A stretch of 64,000 nucleotides of DNA, taken from Periplaneta americana (lineage: Eukaryota; Arthropoda; Insecta; Blattodea; Blattidae). Below, one piece after another: positions 22,805 through 37,547 of the stretch (its first letter is position 1; each line of letters begins with the position of its first letter). The DNA is taken from contig NC_091120.1 in assembly GCF_040183065.1 (NCBI RefSeq), positions 72,690,708-72,754,707 of the forward strand, given 5' to 3'. The position numbers were made by a program, and so were the translations under genes. The notes under the pieces are model-generated. The model made no database searches and had not been told where the DNA came from. It was given only the letters and a program-made list of their open reading frames with translations.

Positions 22805-25800
22805 CAGCAAGTGTTACCATAATTCTTATATACGTGCCTAAATATATAGACTTACATCTTCTCTTCAATGGTGAAATAATTACTACGCCATATTTCCATT
22901 TTATTTATTTTTTAGTCTTTTGATGACTATTATTATCAATTATTTACTAGTTATTGATTTAATAATAATAATAATGATAATAATAATAGTAATAAAAATA
23001 ACAACAATAATAATACTAATAACAATACTGATAGCTTTATCAGTAGCAGCAGTAGTAATAATTAATAATTAATAATAATAATAATAATAATATAGAGAAA
23101 CTGATTGAATATTACGTGCTAGTGTAGTAATGAAACGAGCTATTAAACTCCTAGAACTGAAATCAGCCTTAAATCATTCTTATGAAGAGAAAGATGACAT
23201 AAATAAATGTGGCGAACGAAATAGCTCGTTCTCTTAAGCTTTCCAACGGAGAGTTTTATAAAAGCGTAATGATCAAGGTGGCTCAAATAATTTATCCAAT
23301 GAAAGTTGTTAGTTAATTTTGAAGAAGTGCGCATTTCTCGACTAAAAATCCAGAAGAGAATTCAGGAAATTTCTTCTTGTGTTCATGAGGAATATTAAAA
23401 AAAAAAAAAGCAATAAAATTCGTATATATCTTTTATTGGCTCTTGACGACAGTAGTGACATTACTGATACAGCAAAGCTTGCGATTTTGATTCACGAGGT
23501 TGATGAAGAACTCAATGTTAGTCCACGAATCACTACTGGTTGTAGTTTTCATGTCATGTACCTCTGCCTCGTCTCCTTACTTCTTAGACCAGGCCTGCAC
23601 AAGGTTTGCGCTCTCCGAGCCGGCTCACAGCTCATGAGTGGAATGCAGATATTAGCTGCGCTCTGTATAAGGGTGGACTGGAGGAAGGGGTGATCTCGTA
23701 CAAAATAAACACAACAGGAAGTACTATTACGAGTTCTTATGAAATGAATTCTCGTTCAGTGTTTGCAAAACTATCTTGGACTATTATTAATTAATAAAGA
23801 AATATTTATTTCACAGAAGTAATATAAATTCTAAGTATAGCTACTTAAATGTAGAATATCATTTTGTTATATTTTTATTTATTAGTACATCAAAACGAGA
23901 TTTTATGCTGTTGACAGCTGAAAGGAACAGTAGCCTACTGATCGTAATGAAACATCAGTTACAGATGTTCGATGTCTGCCTTTATTAAAGTTGATTATAG
24001 AAAACAGTTGCTCACAAATATAAATGTTGAGCCAAACATAGCAATCACTCAACCAGGCTAGTAGTATTATTCGAACGATCTTTAGCTCTTAGGCCACATT
24101 GAATATCAATAAGTTCGAGCTGTAAATCGTTAAATGTTAAATGTTATGTTCCGTCTTTTAGATTCCTTCATACTGTACTGTAGCAGTAGGTAAGCAACGT
24201 GAAACAGTTACTGAGAATAGGCCTACACACTGCACTCCACTAGATAGCTGAGTGGTCGTTTCCCTCTCCTCTACCTATAGCAAGTCTATGTCATTCTGAC
24301 GTATCTTCCTCTCCGTTTCGGCGAGCGGTAAACACCGCTCTCCCGCTCCGAAAGAGCGCGCGCGCTCGTTGAGCGCTGTTTGTGCAGGCCTGTCTTAGAC
24401 TCTCTCTCGCGTGTAATCACTGCTGTAGTAAATATACGCGAAGGTTAATCTCACTTTGTGAAAATATTAAATACAGGAATGTTACGATAAATGCATTCAT
24501 GATATCAGGAAAAACATTAACGATAACGATATATGGATTTCATTAGATACAACAGATTCCAGAGGACGGCATGTGGCAAATATGATCACTGGGGCTCTGG
24601 ATGCAGACAGCCCTAAAAGACCCTACATACTTATATGTCAGGAACAAGATCAAGTGAATTCCTCTACAATGATCTCTTTATTTCACAGTGCCTTGCAATT
24701 TGCTATGATCTTCAGGTGTATAATACAACAAAATATGAATGTTCGTTAGTGATGCGGCGTTTTACATAGTCAAGGCGGCGTCTTACATGGTCAAGGCAGG
24801 ATACGAAATTAAAACCAAATACATAAATGTTTCGCAGACCACTGTACTCATAGTTTTTGTTCATTATCATTTTTAATTTTGCTTTTTACAAGATTTCCTG
24901 TTTCACCTTGCACGATATTAAGGTTAGGCCTATGTGCTGTACTTTCCATACGTGCAATTTGACTGACTACTTTGCCTCCTGACTTTTCTAAACATTCAAT
25001 GCAAGAAGGTAGGAATCCATAATTTGAGCGCTTGGTACGTAGAACCAAGGACCCGGGTTCGAACCCCGGCGCCGGAGCGAATTTTTCTTTTCTAATAACA
25101 ATCATAATCTTTAAGTCAATGCAACACGAGTTTCAAGGTACTTCCGTTGTCACTGTACCGTGGCAGAAGACGTGAACACAACACTGACCTTTATGAAAGT
25201 ATTTATTATCATAATAACAATCATAATCGTCTGTGATGCATTAATAATGTATTGTATACGGCAATTTGCATGTGTTCAGTCTCACGTTTCCTTTACTGCT
25301 TGTAATTTTTCATAGTTTTAAATTCTGTGGTAACCTTGAAGATATACATATCATTGGCTTTACGCTAGTTACCCCTATGTTCTCCTGATTTATCACTTGG
25401 GACAAATAAAATATCTTTTAAATTCTTCAGTTAGAGAGCAGAAATTATCCCCAATCTCATTTCGTCTCGAACGGTAGGGTCGCGGTTAAGGCGTAGGCCT
25501 TAGAGCTCTATATAGAGCTCTAGTAGGCCTAACGCCGGAAGGTCTGTGTTCCTCCCCCGATGGGATCTAACCCTTCAGGCCGCACTACGACATTCGGGTT
25601 TACTCAGTGTCTAACAGAAATGAGTATCAGGGACGGTAAAGGCATCGGGTACGTAGGACTGACATCCCTACTACCATTAATGCCGATTGTGTATAAAGGT
25701 GAGAGCCTTAACCTCTCGCTACCCTCTGGGTCGATTTGGTCTGTAATGGGGTTCATTGGCTAATTCTATACCTCTTTGCCTCTTATATCAATCTTCCTAT

Positions 25801-28800
25801 CCGTATTTTTATCTGTCTCTATATCGTTCTATCTCTAACTTCATCTATCTCATTTCTGGCTCTAACTCTCTATATTTCTACCGCTCTGTTTTTATATCTT
25901 TCTCTTTACAAGGTGGAAGGTAACCACTGCACCAAAATAAAACTGGTAATAGATCATGAGGAGAGGTTTGAAAAATAAGTTTTTTTTAACACTCACGGTT
26001 TAAGAGGAAATCGTTATATTTTTATGAAACATTTAGCAACATCACGGGTACTGCAATATCTCTAGCAAGCGAGGCCACCCATCTCTTACCTTCCCCTCCC
26101 TCTCTGCTGTACTCAGTCGGAGACACGCGACAGTGCGCTATGTTGTAAGATTTATTTTAACGATTTTCACAATTATTCAAATTAAATTCATGGCTGAACG
26201 GTTTAATTTTCAAAAAAAGACTCAAGCTACTATTCAGTAGAGTTGGGCAACACGATTCTTTTTCAGAAGCCGATTCCAACGATTCAATCATACATTACGA
26301 ATCGATTCTAACGATTCGTTCACGATTCTTCTCAGTCTGCGATTCCAACTATTCTTGAATCGTCAACGAGTTCACGATTCTTCCTACTCTGAGATTCCAA
26401 CGATTCGTCAACGAAAGATTTACAGGACACTTTCCTTTGCAAACCACGCGTAGAACAAAAACGTTCTACATCTCTCGCATAGATGGCATAAGAGGCGAGA
26501 CATTGGATTGTCTCTTTCTCATTGGCTGGAACCATTCAGCATGACCTCCATTAATCTACAAAATTACCGAAGATAATGTTTCTAAATTATAATTTATCAA
26601 CTGAACCTTATTACGAAGTACATTTTTTGAATTACATCTCTATTTAACTATGCACATTTCAGGTTTGTGTTCATTATTTTCCATACTTAACAAATACAGT
26701 ACATATTTTGATTTCACTCTCGCTCGGGAGCATTCGACACGGTTCGGAAATGTCCGTTGACAGGTTACATCAAACAACTAATAGAATCGTGGGTTACGAT
26801 ATCATGCCGATTCCTTACTATTCTTTTGAACGACGATTCGTTACGATTCTTTTGAACGACGATTCGTTGATACCACGAATCGATTCTTACGATTCTTTAT
26901 TATTAGTCGTTCGAATGAACGATTCGTTCACAAATCGACCCAACTCTACTATTCAGATTGTTGCAAACATTGGGCAAAGACAATTTTTTCCTGCTGAAAG
27001 CCGCTACATCGATTTAACATGTAGAATCACCTCTTTAATTTTGGTGCATCGGTCCTCTTCCACTCTGTATATCCCTCTCCTCTCTTCTTTTTCTCCCCAC
27101 CTCTCTCTCTCAGCGATCTTCCTCTGTCTACTAGCCTGCTTAGCATTAATATCTCCTAATCCCAGATTATTATGCACTCAAAGCAGTTAGGTATGAACAC
27201 TTAATGGTAGCTACGTAGCCTAGTTCGTTTTCTCTTGAACTCAAACATCTCATCCTGCCTGTAGCGATCCTAAGGCGTTAAAAACAAATGTCAGGATGAA
27301 ATGGATCACAGATGTAATTGTAACTACATTTAGTTTGGCTCTGCTCCAAATTTCACTTATTTCCCCGGCAGTCGCGTTCGATCTATAACAGTAAAAGGCC
27401 GACGGCATTTTGCTGAGCGAAAACTGTTTCCTGGCAAACGCTCTGTGAAATAAAATTAAACATATGAAAATTCGACGAAATATATTGAAAGTTTTATCAC
27501 ATTCAGCTGACGTTTTCATGATTTAAGAATTCATCGCTCAGAATAAAGCAATATTATAAACAAAGTGCCAACAAGAATATCTGAACCTTGAAGGATTTAA
27601 TTTTCGAAGAATGGAGGATTAGAAGAAAAAATAAAAATTATAAAATGTAAACCCATACAGATGTGATTTCAAAAATTAATGTAAGAATACTTAAATATAT
27701 TAAACATACTTTTTTCATTTCATTTATTATATTCCATAGATCTTACATTAGCAATGAAGCTTTATGATGTGGAACAAGTCAAAATTTTACAAGATTACAA
27801 TTATAATTATAATTTTTTACAATATTTTGGCGAGGTGTAGTGTGATGAGGTGAGGCTCGAGGATTCGCCAAAAGATTACCTGGCATTTGCTTCATGGTTG
27901 GGGAAAACTCGGAAAAAAACCCAACTAGGTAATCAGATCAAAGGGGCTGAAATGAAGTGAGGCCGAGGACTCGCTACAGACCATCCGGCATCAGTCCCAC
28001 GGCTGTGGAAAACCTCGGTAGAAACCAATCAATGAGACATACAATAGTGAGAGGACTACAAGAAATGAAAATTAAGATAGCCACATAAGAAAAGATCGAG
28101 ACTGTGATACATTGATAAAGATGAAATATAGCTCAGGAAACAAAACACAAATCGGTAAAAGTTGCGTAATAATAGAAAAAGTTTCATGTGACATTATTAA
28201 CAAATAGTTCAGTGCCGGTAGCAAAAAAGTTTCGGGGCATGTAAGACTGATAATGCTAATAATAAGTAATAAGAGTTCATTCCTAATCTCTTCTCATTGC
28301 TAAGCTATTGCAGCAAAATTCCCACGGCAGCAACCTTGTGCAAATAAGCTTCATGCTCCATTTGCATTCGACCCATTTCTTTTCCAAGGATAAGCGCGAC
28401 AGAGAAGTCAGGATGCAGTGACGTCACTTCATGAAATCGAGACTCTTGTGAATGAGATGAATATTTAATGACAGGAACAATTATTCTGGCCACGCGAATG
28501 GATGTACCACACATATGAAGACGAAGAGCACTGCTTCGTCCGTAGTTGACAATGTACAATAAAATAAAGAAAAGAAAATACAATAAGATATTTACTTTAT
28601 TTATTATTAGTTATATTTTCTTTTAGGATAAATGCTGAACTGTGATTACAACGCTAACTACAGTTCCACAGGACTCGAATTCGGTTCTCTCTAGAGACGT
28701 GAAGATATGTCTTCAGCTGCTTTCTTCTCATAAGGTTCATCTTCACGGTTCAACTTTGCTCTCAACTTTATGCATTCAAACAATGCATGCAAGAGTGAAC

Positions 28801-29962
28801 GAAACGCATTCAATTGCGCATGCCTTTTTCCAGTAAAAATGAGAGCGCATGCAGCAATTGAAAGCTACTCATCGCCGGTGCGTATTGTGCGTTATTTCCT
28901 TCAACAGTAGCATGTAGCGAGCAGCTGATTGCTTTTAAGTGGCCGTGAATAAGCTGAAAATTGTTTTCTTTGGTGATAGTGGATCTTTTAACATGAAAAT
29001 AATCCATCGCTGTGGAGTTTGTCTGACCGTGAAACAAGCGGGCCTGGGTTCAAATCCTGGTTAGGACAAGTTACACGGTTGAGGTTTTTTCTTGGGTTTT
29101 TCCTCAATCCATTAAGAGCAAATGCTGGGTAACTTTCGGCACTGGATCCTGAACTCATTTCGCCGGCATTATCACTTTCACATCATTTAGACGCTAGATA
29201 ACCACAGCAGTTTATAAAACGTCGTAAAAGAACCCAATAAAAATAATAAAAAATATGAAAATGGCTGTAGTACGATTAGCTTTCTTGAAGATTATTGCAA
29301 ATACGAGTGCCTATGGAGTGTTCAGCCACAATTATAAGAATAAAGTAGGCCTAGGTATTGGATTGATATTATTTAGTATTTATTAAATAAATAAGGCGAA
29401 GAGTATGGTCATAGGAAGAAAAATACAGAAGATAAACTTTCGAATTCTAAATGAGGCAGTAGAACATGTGAACAGTTTCAGATACTTGGGGTGTACTATA
29501 AGCAATAACATAAGCTGCTGCCAGGAAGTCAAAAGGAGGATAGCAATGACCAAGGAATAGAAAAAAAGGAGCATCTTCTGTGGAACTCTGGAAAAAGAAC
29601 TAAGGAAGAGACTAGTGAGATGCTTTGTATGGAGTGTGGTATTGTATGGGGCAGAAACATGGACATTATGAAGAAGTGAAAAGAAGCGAATAGAAGAATT
29701 TGAAGTGTGGATATGGAGAAGAATGAAACGTGTGAAGTGGATCGTGAGAATAAGAAATGAAGCTGTGTTGGAAACTGCCTACTGAATGATGAACTGGAAG
29801 GAATGGTGAACGGGAGAATAGTTCGGGGCAGAAGAAGTTATCAGATGATAGACGACATTATGGATCATATGAGGAAACAAAGAGGAAGGCAGAAAATAGG
29901 AAAGATTGGCGAAAGCTGGGTTTGCAGTGAAAGACCTGCCCTTGGACAGAACACTAAATGAA

Positions 29963-30013
<51 letters not shown>

Positions 30014-31965
30014 ATACGTAGTGAAGATGACGTTCAACACGGCGCACCATATAGACACAAAATCTGCATGCATCCTAATTGAACGTTCGTTTTCAACTTG
30101 ATTCTTTCAATATTCTTCCTAGACTGCATGGAAAGTTCAACCGTGTAGATACACCTATAGAGATTTGGTTTGTATCCCTCGTCTTGAGCGTTGACCTTGA
30201 ACCACGGTTATATTACAATTCCGTCTACAATGAAAACATCAAAATTAATACTAGAAACATGAAAGGGGTTTATTACTACGGGAAACAAGCCTTACTGCAC
30301 CGTAACAATTTAAGGATCGCGCACACTATTGCCAAGGCGTATCGTGGCGCATCGCAAAGATTATATAACGCACAATAGAGAAGTGCCGGCCCGTAGCACA
30401 TCGCATTCCAACACAAGACTTCGTGTTACTTTTCTATAGACACTGCCTCCGACCACATCATGTTTAAAATAAACAGTTCGGGTGAAAACTTTATTACATT
30501 ATTTCAACTGCTCTTGGACGAGGAAACGAAATAAAAAAGATGTAAAAAATGAAAATGTGGCATAGTACATTTATAAAGCCACTATTAATTTCTATGATAA
30601 AAGTTCTTAATAATTCTCTGTGTATTACAGGACTGACTGTTTTCGACCAAAAACATTGCTTTTAGGTTAGAAATACCCGATGAGTTGCTCTGACCACACG
30701 CCCACGCGAAGTCGGGAATCCGGAGATTGAAGAAATAGTGAACTTTTTCATTTTTTTTACTGCATTATATTCTCTGAAACTTCCTCTTTCCAGCGGTACA
30801 TGTAAAACATTACCCTACGGTACTCATTTCTAAAGAGCTAGAAAATTTCTTGTAAAAATCAGTCATATGCAGCTAGTTTGTAGGCTTATTAACATTTTTT
30901 TACTGCACAATGTCCTCTGAAATTATCTCTCTCCATGGTTATATGAAATAGGTACGCCTACACTACACACTTCTTAAGAGCTAAAATAGTTATTTATGTA
31001 TTAAGGTCTTAATCAGACATCTTTGGCTCGAGGTAACTAATAGACCAGAGACACGTAGTGCGAAGGGAAATTAAGTACCGAGTTAGCCAAAAACGCTAGT
31101 TACGATCTTAACACACACAAAATTTTGTGCAAGTAGGATAATTTTCATTTTAAAGATAAAGGTAAAGAAAAACATTAATACATAATAATATGGTTATTAA
31201 AGCGAAATAAAGTAGGCCTATGCAACCAATAAGCAACAATATAAATAAACAACCTTCATACTTTCAGATGTTATAATTTCAAGATTTTCAAATTTGTAGT
31301 TAATTATGTGAAGAGATAAGGAAAAAAATGTAAAGATGATGTGTGATAACAGTGACGAGGAAGAGTTAATGTCCTGCACTCCATTTGGTGTGCGTATGGC
31401 TCTTAGTTTATTGCCTTTTAAATCAAAAGCAGTTTATGAAAAATTCTGAACAGATTCGGATTCATGACACTTCAGTTAACTAGAAACACTCACAAAAGTT
31501 ACATTATTTCGTTAAAATATTTTTCAAAATTACGAACTTCGTCAATTTTGATCTTGATACAATTTTTTAGAAACTTTAATATTGAAGATAACGATTAAGA
31601 AAAAATATTTATTGAAGGAATAGGTAAAATATCCTAGACTATGTTGTTAACGTGGGTTTTTAAAACATTCCAGTAAAAGAATCATGCAGATATTTAATTA
31701 ATTGTATATTTTATTATTTAATGCTTTACGGTTTTAAAAATATTATGTAAATTTGATATTATTTTTACAGGTAATTATTAGCTGTTTTAATATTTTAAAT
31801 AGTATTTTGTAAAGTGTAATGTATGTATATTAAGCATGAAAAGGATTGTTCTGTTAGCTTTTATAGTAGCTGAGTTATAAAAAAATTAATTTCATTAAAT
31901 TTTTGCAGACCAATGATGTACTTCTCTCCCTGAAGTACCTATCCCCTTTAAGTCATTTACAGGAG

Positions 31966-32006
<41 letters not shown>

Positions 32007-32500
32007 TTGGTTATTTAACGACGCTGTATCAACTACGAGGTTATTTAGCGTCGATGGGATTGGTGATAGCGAGATGATATTTGGCGAGATGAGGCCAAGT
32101 ATTCGCCATAGATTACCGGGCATTTGCCTTACGGTTGGGGAAAACCTCGGAAAAACCCAACAAGGTAGACAACCCAAGCGGTAATCGAACCCGCGCCCGA
32201 GCGCAACTCCGGATCGGCAGGCAAGCACCTTAACCGACCGAGCTATGACGGTGGCTGGCGTCTTATAGTTGTATGTGAGATTTCATTTTCTAAATTTTGC
32301 AAATTCAGAACAGATTACAAGTGAAATAAAACAACAGATCAACCTGCTCGTTTCGATATGATTTTGCAGAATAGCAAAGTTCATCTTTCAACTTCAAAAT
32401 ACTAGTAATATGTAAGTGTTAGTTCTGTTATTTTATAAATAATAATAATAATAGGAATAATAATAATAATAATAATAACAATAATAATAATAATAATAAC

Positions 32501-32532
<32 letters not shown>

Positions 32533-35361
32533 CAGGTCAAATAATTTAATAATAAAAAATCCGCGCATTATATTAAGCTTCAGTATTGCGAAATGCATTG
32601 TGGCTCTCGGAAATTTACTATTCCTTAATTTTTGCTCTCCTCTATTTTCTAGTGAGTACCACTGAGCTATGACAATACAAACAGTGAACCTTTTATGTTA
32701 AATTGTCCCGCAGGTGGGCAGCTCGTTGCAGATTGCAGCCTACATCGTTTACTGGCTGAAATTTGAAGAAACCGGACCTCTGCTGTGGTTCGGTAAGCTA
32801 TCCAACAGTGTGATCTCTCTGTTTCATAGCTTCTATTACCAGTGCTGTTCTGTTAACCAGTTGTAGAAACGACTGACTTTGTTGAATTCCAGACAAGAAC
32901 AAGTTTTTTCTTGGCTACATTTCCGGGTATGGCTTCATTTCTTTCATACAGCTCACAGATCAGTCTGGCTGCGCTGCTGTAAGCTGTGTGCCTTCCCTCT
33001 ATGCTCTTCCGCACCCGAGTATCTCGACTCTTTTTCCCCCCACTATATTTCTTTTACTTCCCACTGCGATTCCTCTTCTTCTCTATTACCCACTGTTTTT
33101 GTTTCCCTGTTCCTGATCGCCCTCATTCTCTTGTGAACCGTTTCTTTGACGGGTTTCGTAAGTCACGTCTTGAAAGATTTTCAGCCAACACTGAGGAATT
33201 TGTCATGAGGCGGCATAACCGGACTTACATTTTAAAATTCTCCAGCCTAAACAACTATTTACAGTATTTCAATTAAATTAAATTTCAACAAAAACAACGC
33301 GTCAATTTATGTATTGAGGGGTAAGTTTAAAACCAGTGATAATTGCATTTTAGTTTTCACCCACTCTACCCCACCCCCCTTTGAAATCTTAAATAACACT
33401 TCTATAATTGTGATACTTAAATCTGAAAGAGTATTCAATTGTTTATACAGGGACATCATTTTATTTTTACTTCAACTTTTATTGTACCTGAGTTTTTTAA
33501 TGTACTTCACTCCCACCCCTTCTACTAACGAAGTTCCAACCCAACTGTCGTCCATACAGAACCAAGGCCGCAGTACTGAGTTAGTGATTATAGTACGTTT
33601 CAGAAATATGTTCGCGTTTTCCAGTGACGAAAATTTCCAATATTGAATCATATTTTCGCACAGTACCTGTCGTCCGTTTGCCTACGTCGCATCCCGATTT
33701 CGCCCACTGCTTCTGCTCGCTCCACTGTAAAAACTAGTGGCTGGGCTTTCTTAGCTCTTTTCTGAAAACGTTAATTTCTGTTAGGAATTATTTGGACGTC
33801 TACGTAATATTATGCAACTGTTTAAAATAACTTAAATAAAAGGCCCTCGTTAAGTAATTAACTATCACGTGATCCCCCCCCTTTCTACGATCCTGCGACA
33901 TAACCACTTGGACGGACAGTAGATAGCATGTCTGAGTAACTTTATCTGTGTAGGTCGGGTAGAAGTGAAGATTGAATTTACAGTACGTAAGGTACTCTTT
34001 TATAGAGTAGGTACAGAATTATTTCAACATCAGTTACTAATTATGAAGCACGAAACTGGTAATTGGAATTAGATGCAATAGTCTATAGTGCGATAATAGG
34101 CACAAAAGAACTGAAACCTGTATCGAAATGAACATTTTGAAAAATGTGTTTAAATATCCATATTATGATTATTTTTCATTTTAACTTCATTCTCTATATT
34201 GTTCGCTAATGTGCTGTGGATAATATAATATACACTGCATAATGAATAGTTCGCATGGATAACTCAGTTCGTGAGTAAAAACACTTATTGTTAATACTGT
34301 ACTGTATTTTGATTAAACAATACCTAATGAAAATTATCACACTCAAAATCGCGATATTTCCTACTTTATGTAAATGGATGAACTACTTTTCTTCCCTTCT
34401 GTACCTAGTAAAGTGATTTGTTTGTATTTTACGCCAGTATCATCGAACTCCAGTCGTGGAAGGAGGTAGCAAACGGTGTTTCCGGGTCTCAAACATTAAT
34501 CCAAAGGTATAGCCAGGTTAATATTAAAAATGTTAGTAAAAATAAAATGATGTCCCTGTACATCTCATTCATTTGTTCTCATATAATTATTTTGTTTTCC
34601 ATCACCGCATGGCAGTCTGGGTTATTGTCGAGATGTCGAGAACGAAATTCAATTGTAACAAATTTTTAAATCTACGTTATTAAATTCTTTCACAAAAAAA
34701 CCTTACAGTAAAAATAAGTAATTTTATTTGAAATGGCAAATGCGTCACAATTGTTAAAAAAAACACAGCCTTAATTATGGATTAAAATGTATAATGACAT
34801 GATTTTGAAGTATCGGTATCTATATTTAAAAATTATACCGTATAAATAAAAAATAGAAATAGGAGACATTTAGAATATGTAATTTAAATTGATATTAATA
34901 TATTAATTAGTACATTTAACATACTGTATATTTTTAATAGGTACAGTACGTTGTTAATTTGTGACACCGGTACTTCATTTTACTTCATTTGATCCTAGTT
35001 TACTCTATTTTGTTACCAAGTTAACCTACAAAACTTTCATTTTGACTCCTTACTAATATTAAATTCTTACTAAATAGAATACGTCACTTATTTTCATTTT
35101 GAGTATAATATTACCTTCTTTTCTTGGTAACGAGCTTTACTCATACAGGGGTTAGGTTTATATTGAATAGAATATATGGTTTTCTAAATGTTTTATCAAA
35201 ATATTGTTTCTTTTATAGTAATCTAATTAGTTTCAGACAATTCTATTTCTGTGACCTATGTTTTACAATTACTGTGTTTATGTCGCTTCTTTTCCTTATT
35301 TTGTAATTTGCAGTAGACCTATAGGCCTACAGTTACAAATGGTAGTGTTTTGATATTCTAT

Positions 35362-35416
<55 letters not shown>

Positions 35417-36664
35417 GCATGTATGCATGAGCAACCACAATGTACAGATCTTTACAGATGGATCAAAAATATCTAAAGAAGGTGCTACTGATCAGGTTGG
35501 ATGCGCTTTTGTTGCATATTGCAACGGCCAAGAAGTGTACACACAGAGGAACAAACTTTCACCTAGATGCTCCATTGTGCAAGCTGAATTATTAGCTATT
35601 AATGAGGCACTGATATGGACTAAACTTAATAATTACAATTGTTGCATCTACAGCGATTCACAAACAGCCCTCAAATCAATAGATAATAAGTTTAACTTAA
35701 ATCCTCTGGCAGTGGAAATCAGAAGAAATGTAATACATTGCGGCAAACACATTTGTTTCTCATGGGTGCGAGGACACAGTGGAACAGAAGGAAATGAAAG
35801 GGCTGATGAACTGGCAAAGAGTGCTGCAGTTTCGAACTTATATTTGAGCTATAGTCTATGTCCTTATTCATATGCAAAAAGAAAAATAAATGAGCACATA
35901 ATAAATAGGTGGAACAATCAGTGGCTGTGCAGTACAAATGGTTCAGTTACGAGAGAAATCTTCTTTCCTAGAGTCGACACCCGCTTAAATAGAAACCAAA
36001 TTATACCAGATTTTATATTAACACAATTTTTATCGGGTCATGGGAAATTTGGGGCTTACCTAGAACGATTTAAATTGCATAAGGACAATGGCTATTTATG
36101 TATCTGTGAGGAAGAGCAGACTGTGGATCACCTTCTGTTTCATTGTCCAGTGTTCGAAAACAAAAGATTTATTTTGGTCGGACATTTACATTTTTGTAAT
36201 ATAATATATGACAAACCACTATTCAATTTGTTCACAAAAACGTGCTGCTATAAAGAGTTTTGTAACTTTATATGTAATATATTTAAGAACTTGTAAATAA
36301 TTCAAATTATTGTAGTATATATAATTGTTAATTGTAAGTAGCAAAACTGGGTTACCCACGTCAATGTAAGTCTATATATAATATATTTAAGAACTTGTAA
36401 ATAATTCAAATTATTGTTGTATATATAAGTGTTAATTTTAAGTAGCAAGACTGGGTTACCCACGTCAATGTAATTTTATATGTAATTAATTTAAGAACCT
36501 GTAAATAATTCAAATTATTGTAGTAGATATGTGTTAATTTTAAGTAGCAAGACTGAGTTACCCACGTCATATGAATTCTCAATATAATAATATAAACTCA
36601 GGCTATAAGTATAACCCTAATGTACTTTCGGGTAAAATAGGGTTCAAGAAAATGTATATTCTGA

Positions 36665-36715
<51 letters not shown>

Positions 36716-37483
36716 AAAGTACCTTTGTAAATAGTATTGCCTTGTATAACTGTTTATAGCTATAATATTACGTTTCTACACCCTAGAGACGATAATATGA
36801 TGTACTGTAACCAACGTAATATTTACATTTGTCCCTCACACAAACATTTCATTTTCCCTTTCTCGGCCTCTATTGCTCCAGCCTACTAACATGATGTGTG
36901 TGAGGGGAGGGACTACATTACCAGCTGCTTTGTAAACACTGTACTATTCTGTGTGTACTTATCTTCACAGAAAATATGCTTTAACTTCGAACAGACTAAT
37001 TGAGGGGTTTGCCGGAAAAAGGGCGTATACGTTAATATGGCGAATTGAGATACATGCAATCTAAGATTTTAAAACGCACCTGAATAAAATGTTATACACG
37101 CACGCAGCCCTGTCTTGCAGGTATGTACAGTACAATCAAAATAAAATTTCGCTACTATAATTATTCACTACATTTTAGATCGTTTTCCCGAAGAAGGGCG
37201 TATAGGTCTATCCGCCTTTCTTCCGGCAAAGCCCTCAATTGTTCACATTTTATTATGCTTCTTTCTTTCTCTCTTTTTTTTTTCCTTTTGTGTGTTGTAT
37301 ATATCTCATGTCTATAACTTATTGTTTACATTGTATTACAATAATTATCTCTTTCAATCTTTTTGTCTACGAACTACATTTGGTATATTTGTAATGTTCT
37401 TTATATCAAAGGTTTGCTCCTGGTTGTGTGTTAGAATGTTAGAGAAGGCCCCATGGCCTTAACTCTGCCAGATTAAATAAAAC

Positions 37484-37547
<64 letters not shown>

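Noticed and set aside
25026..25080. Functional tRNA gene
   Set aside because: Only the anticodon and T arms are present; the D and acceptor arms are missing.
26708..27190. 160-residue plus-strand frame
   Set aside because: It crosses the right end of the hAT MITE and its target duplication into unrelated DNA.
30079..30378. 99-residue plus-strand frame
   Set aside because: No motif, no splice context, next to a LINE tail.
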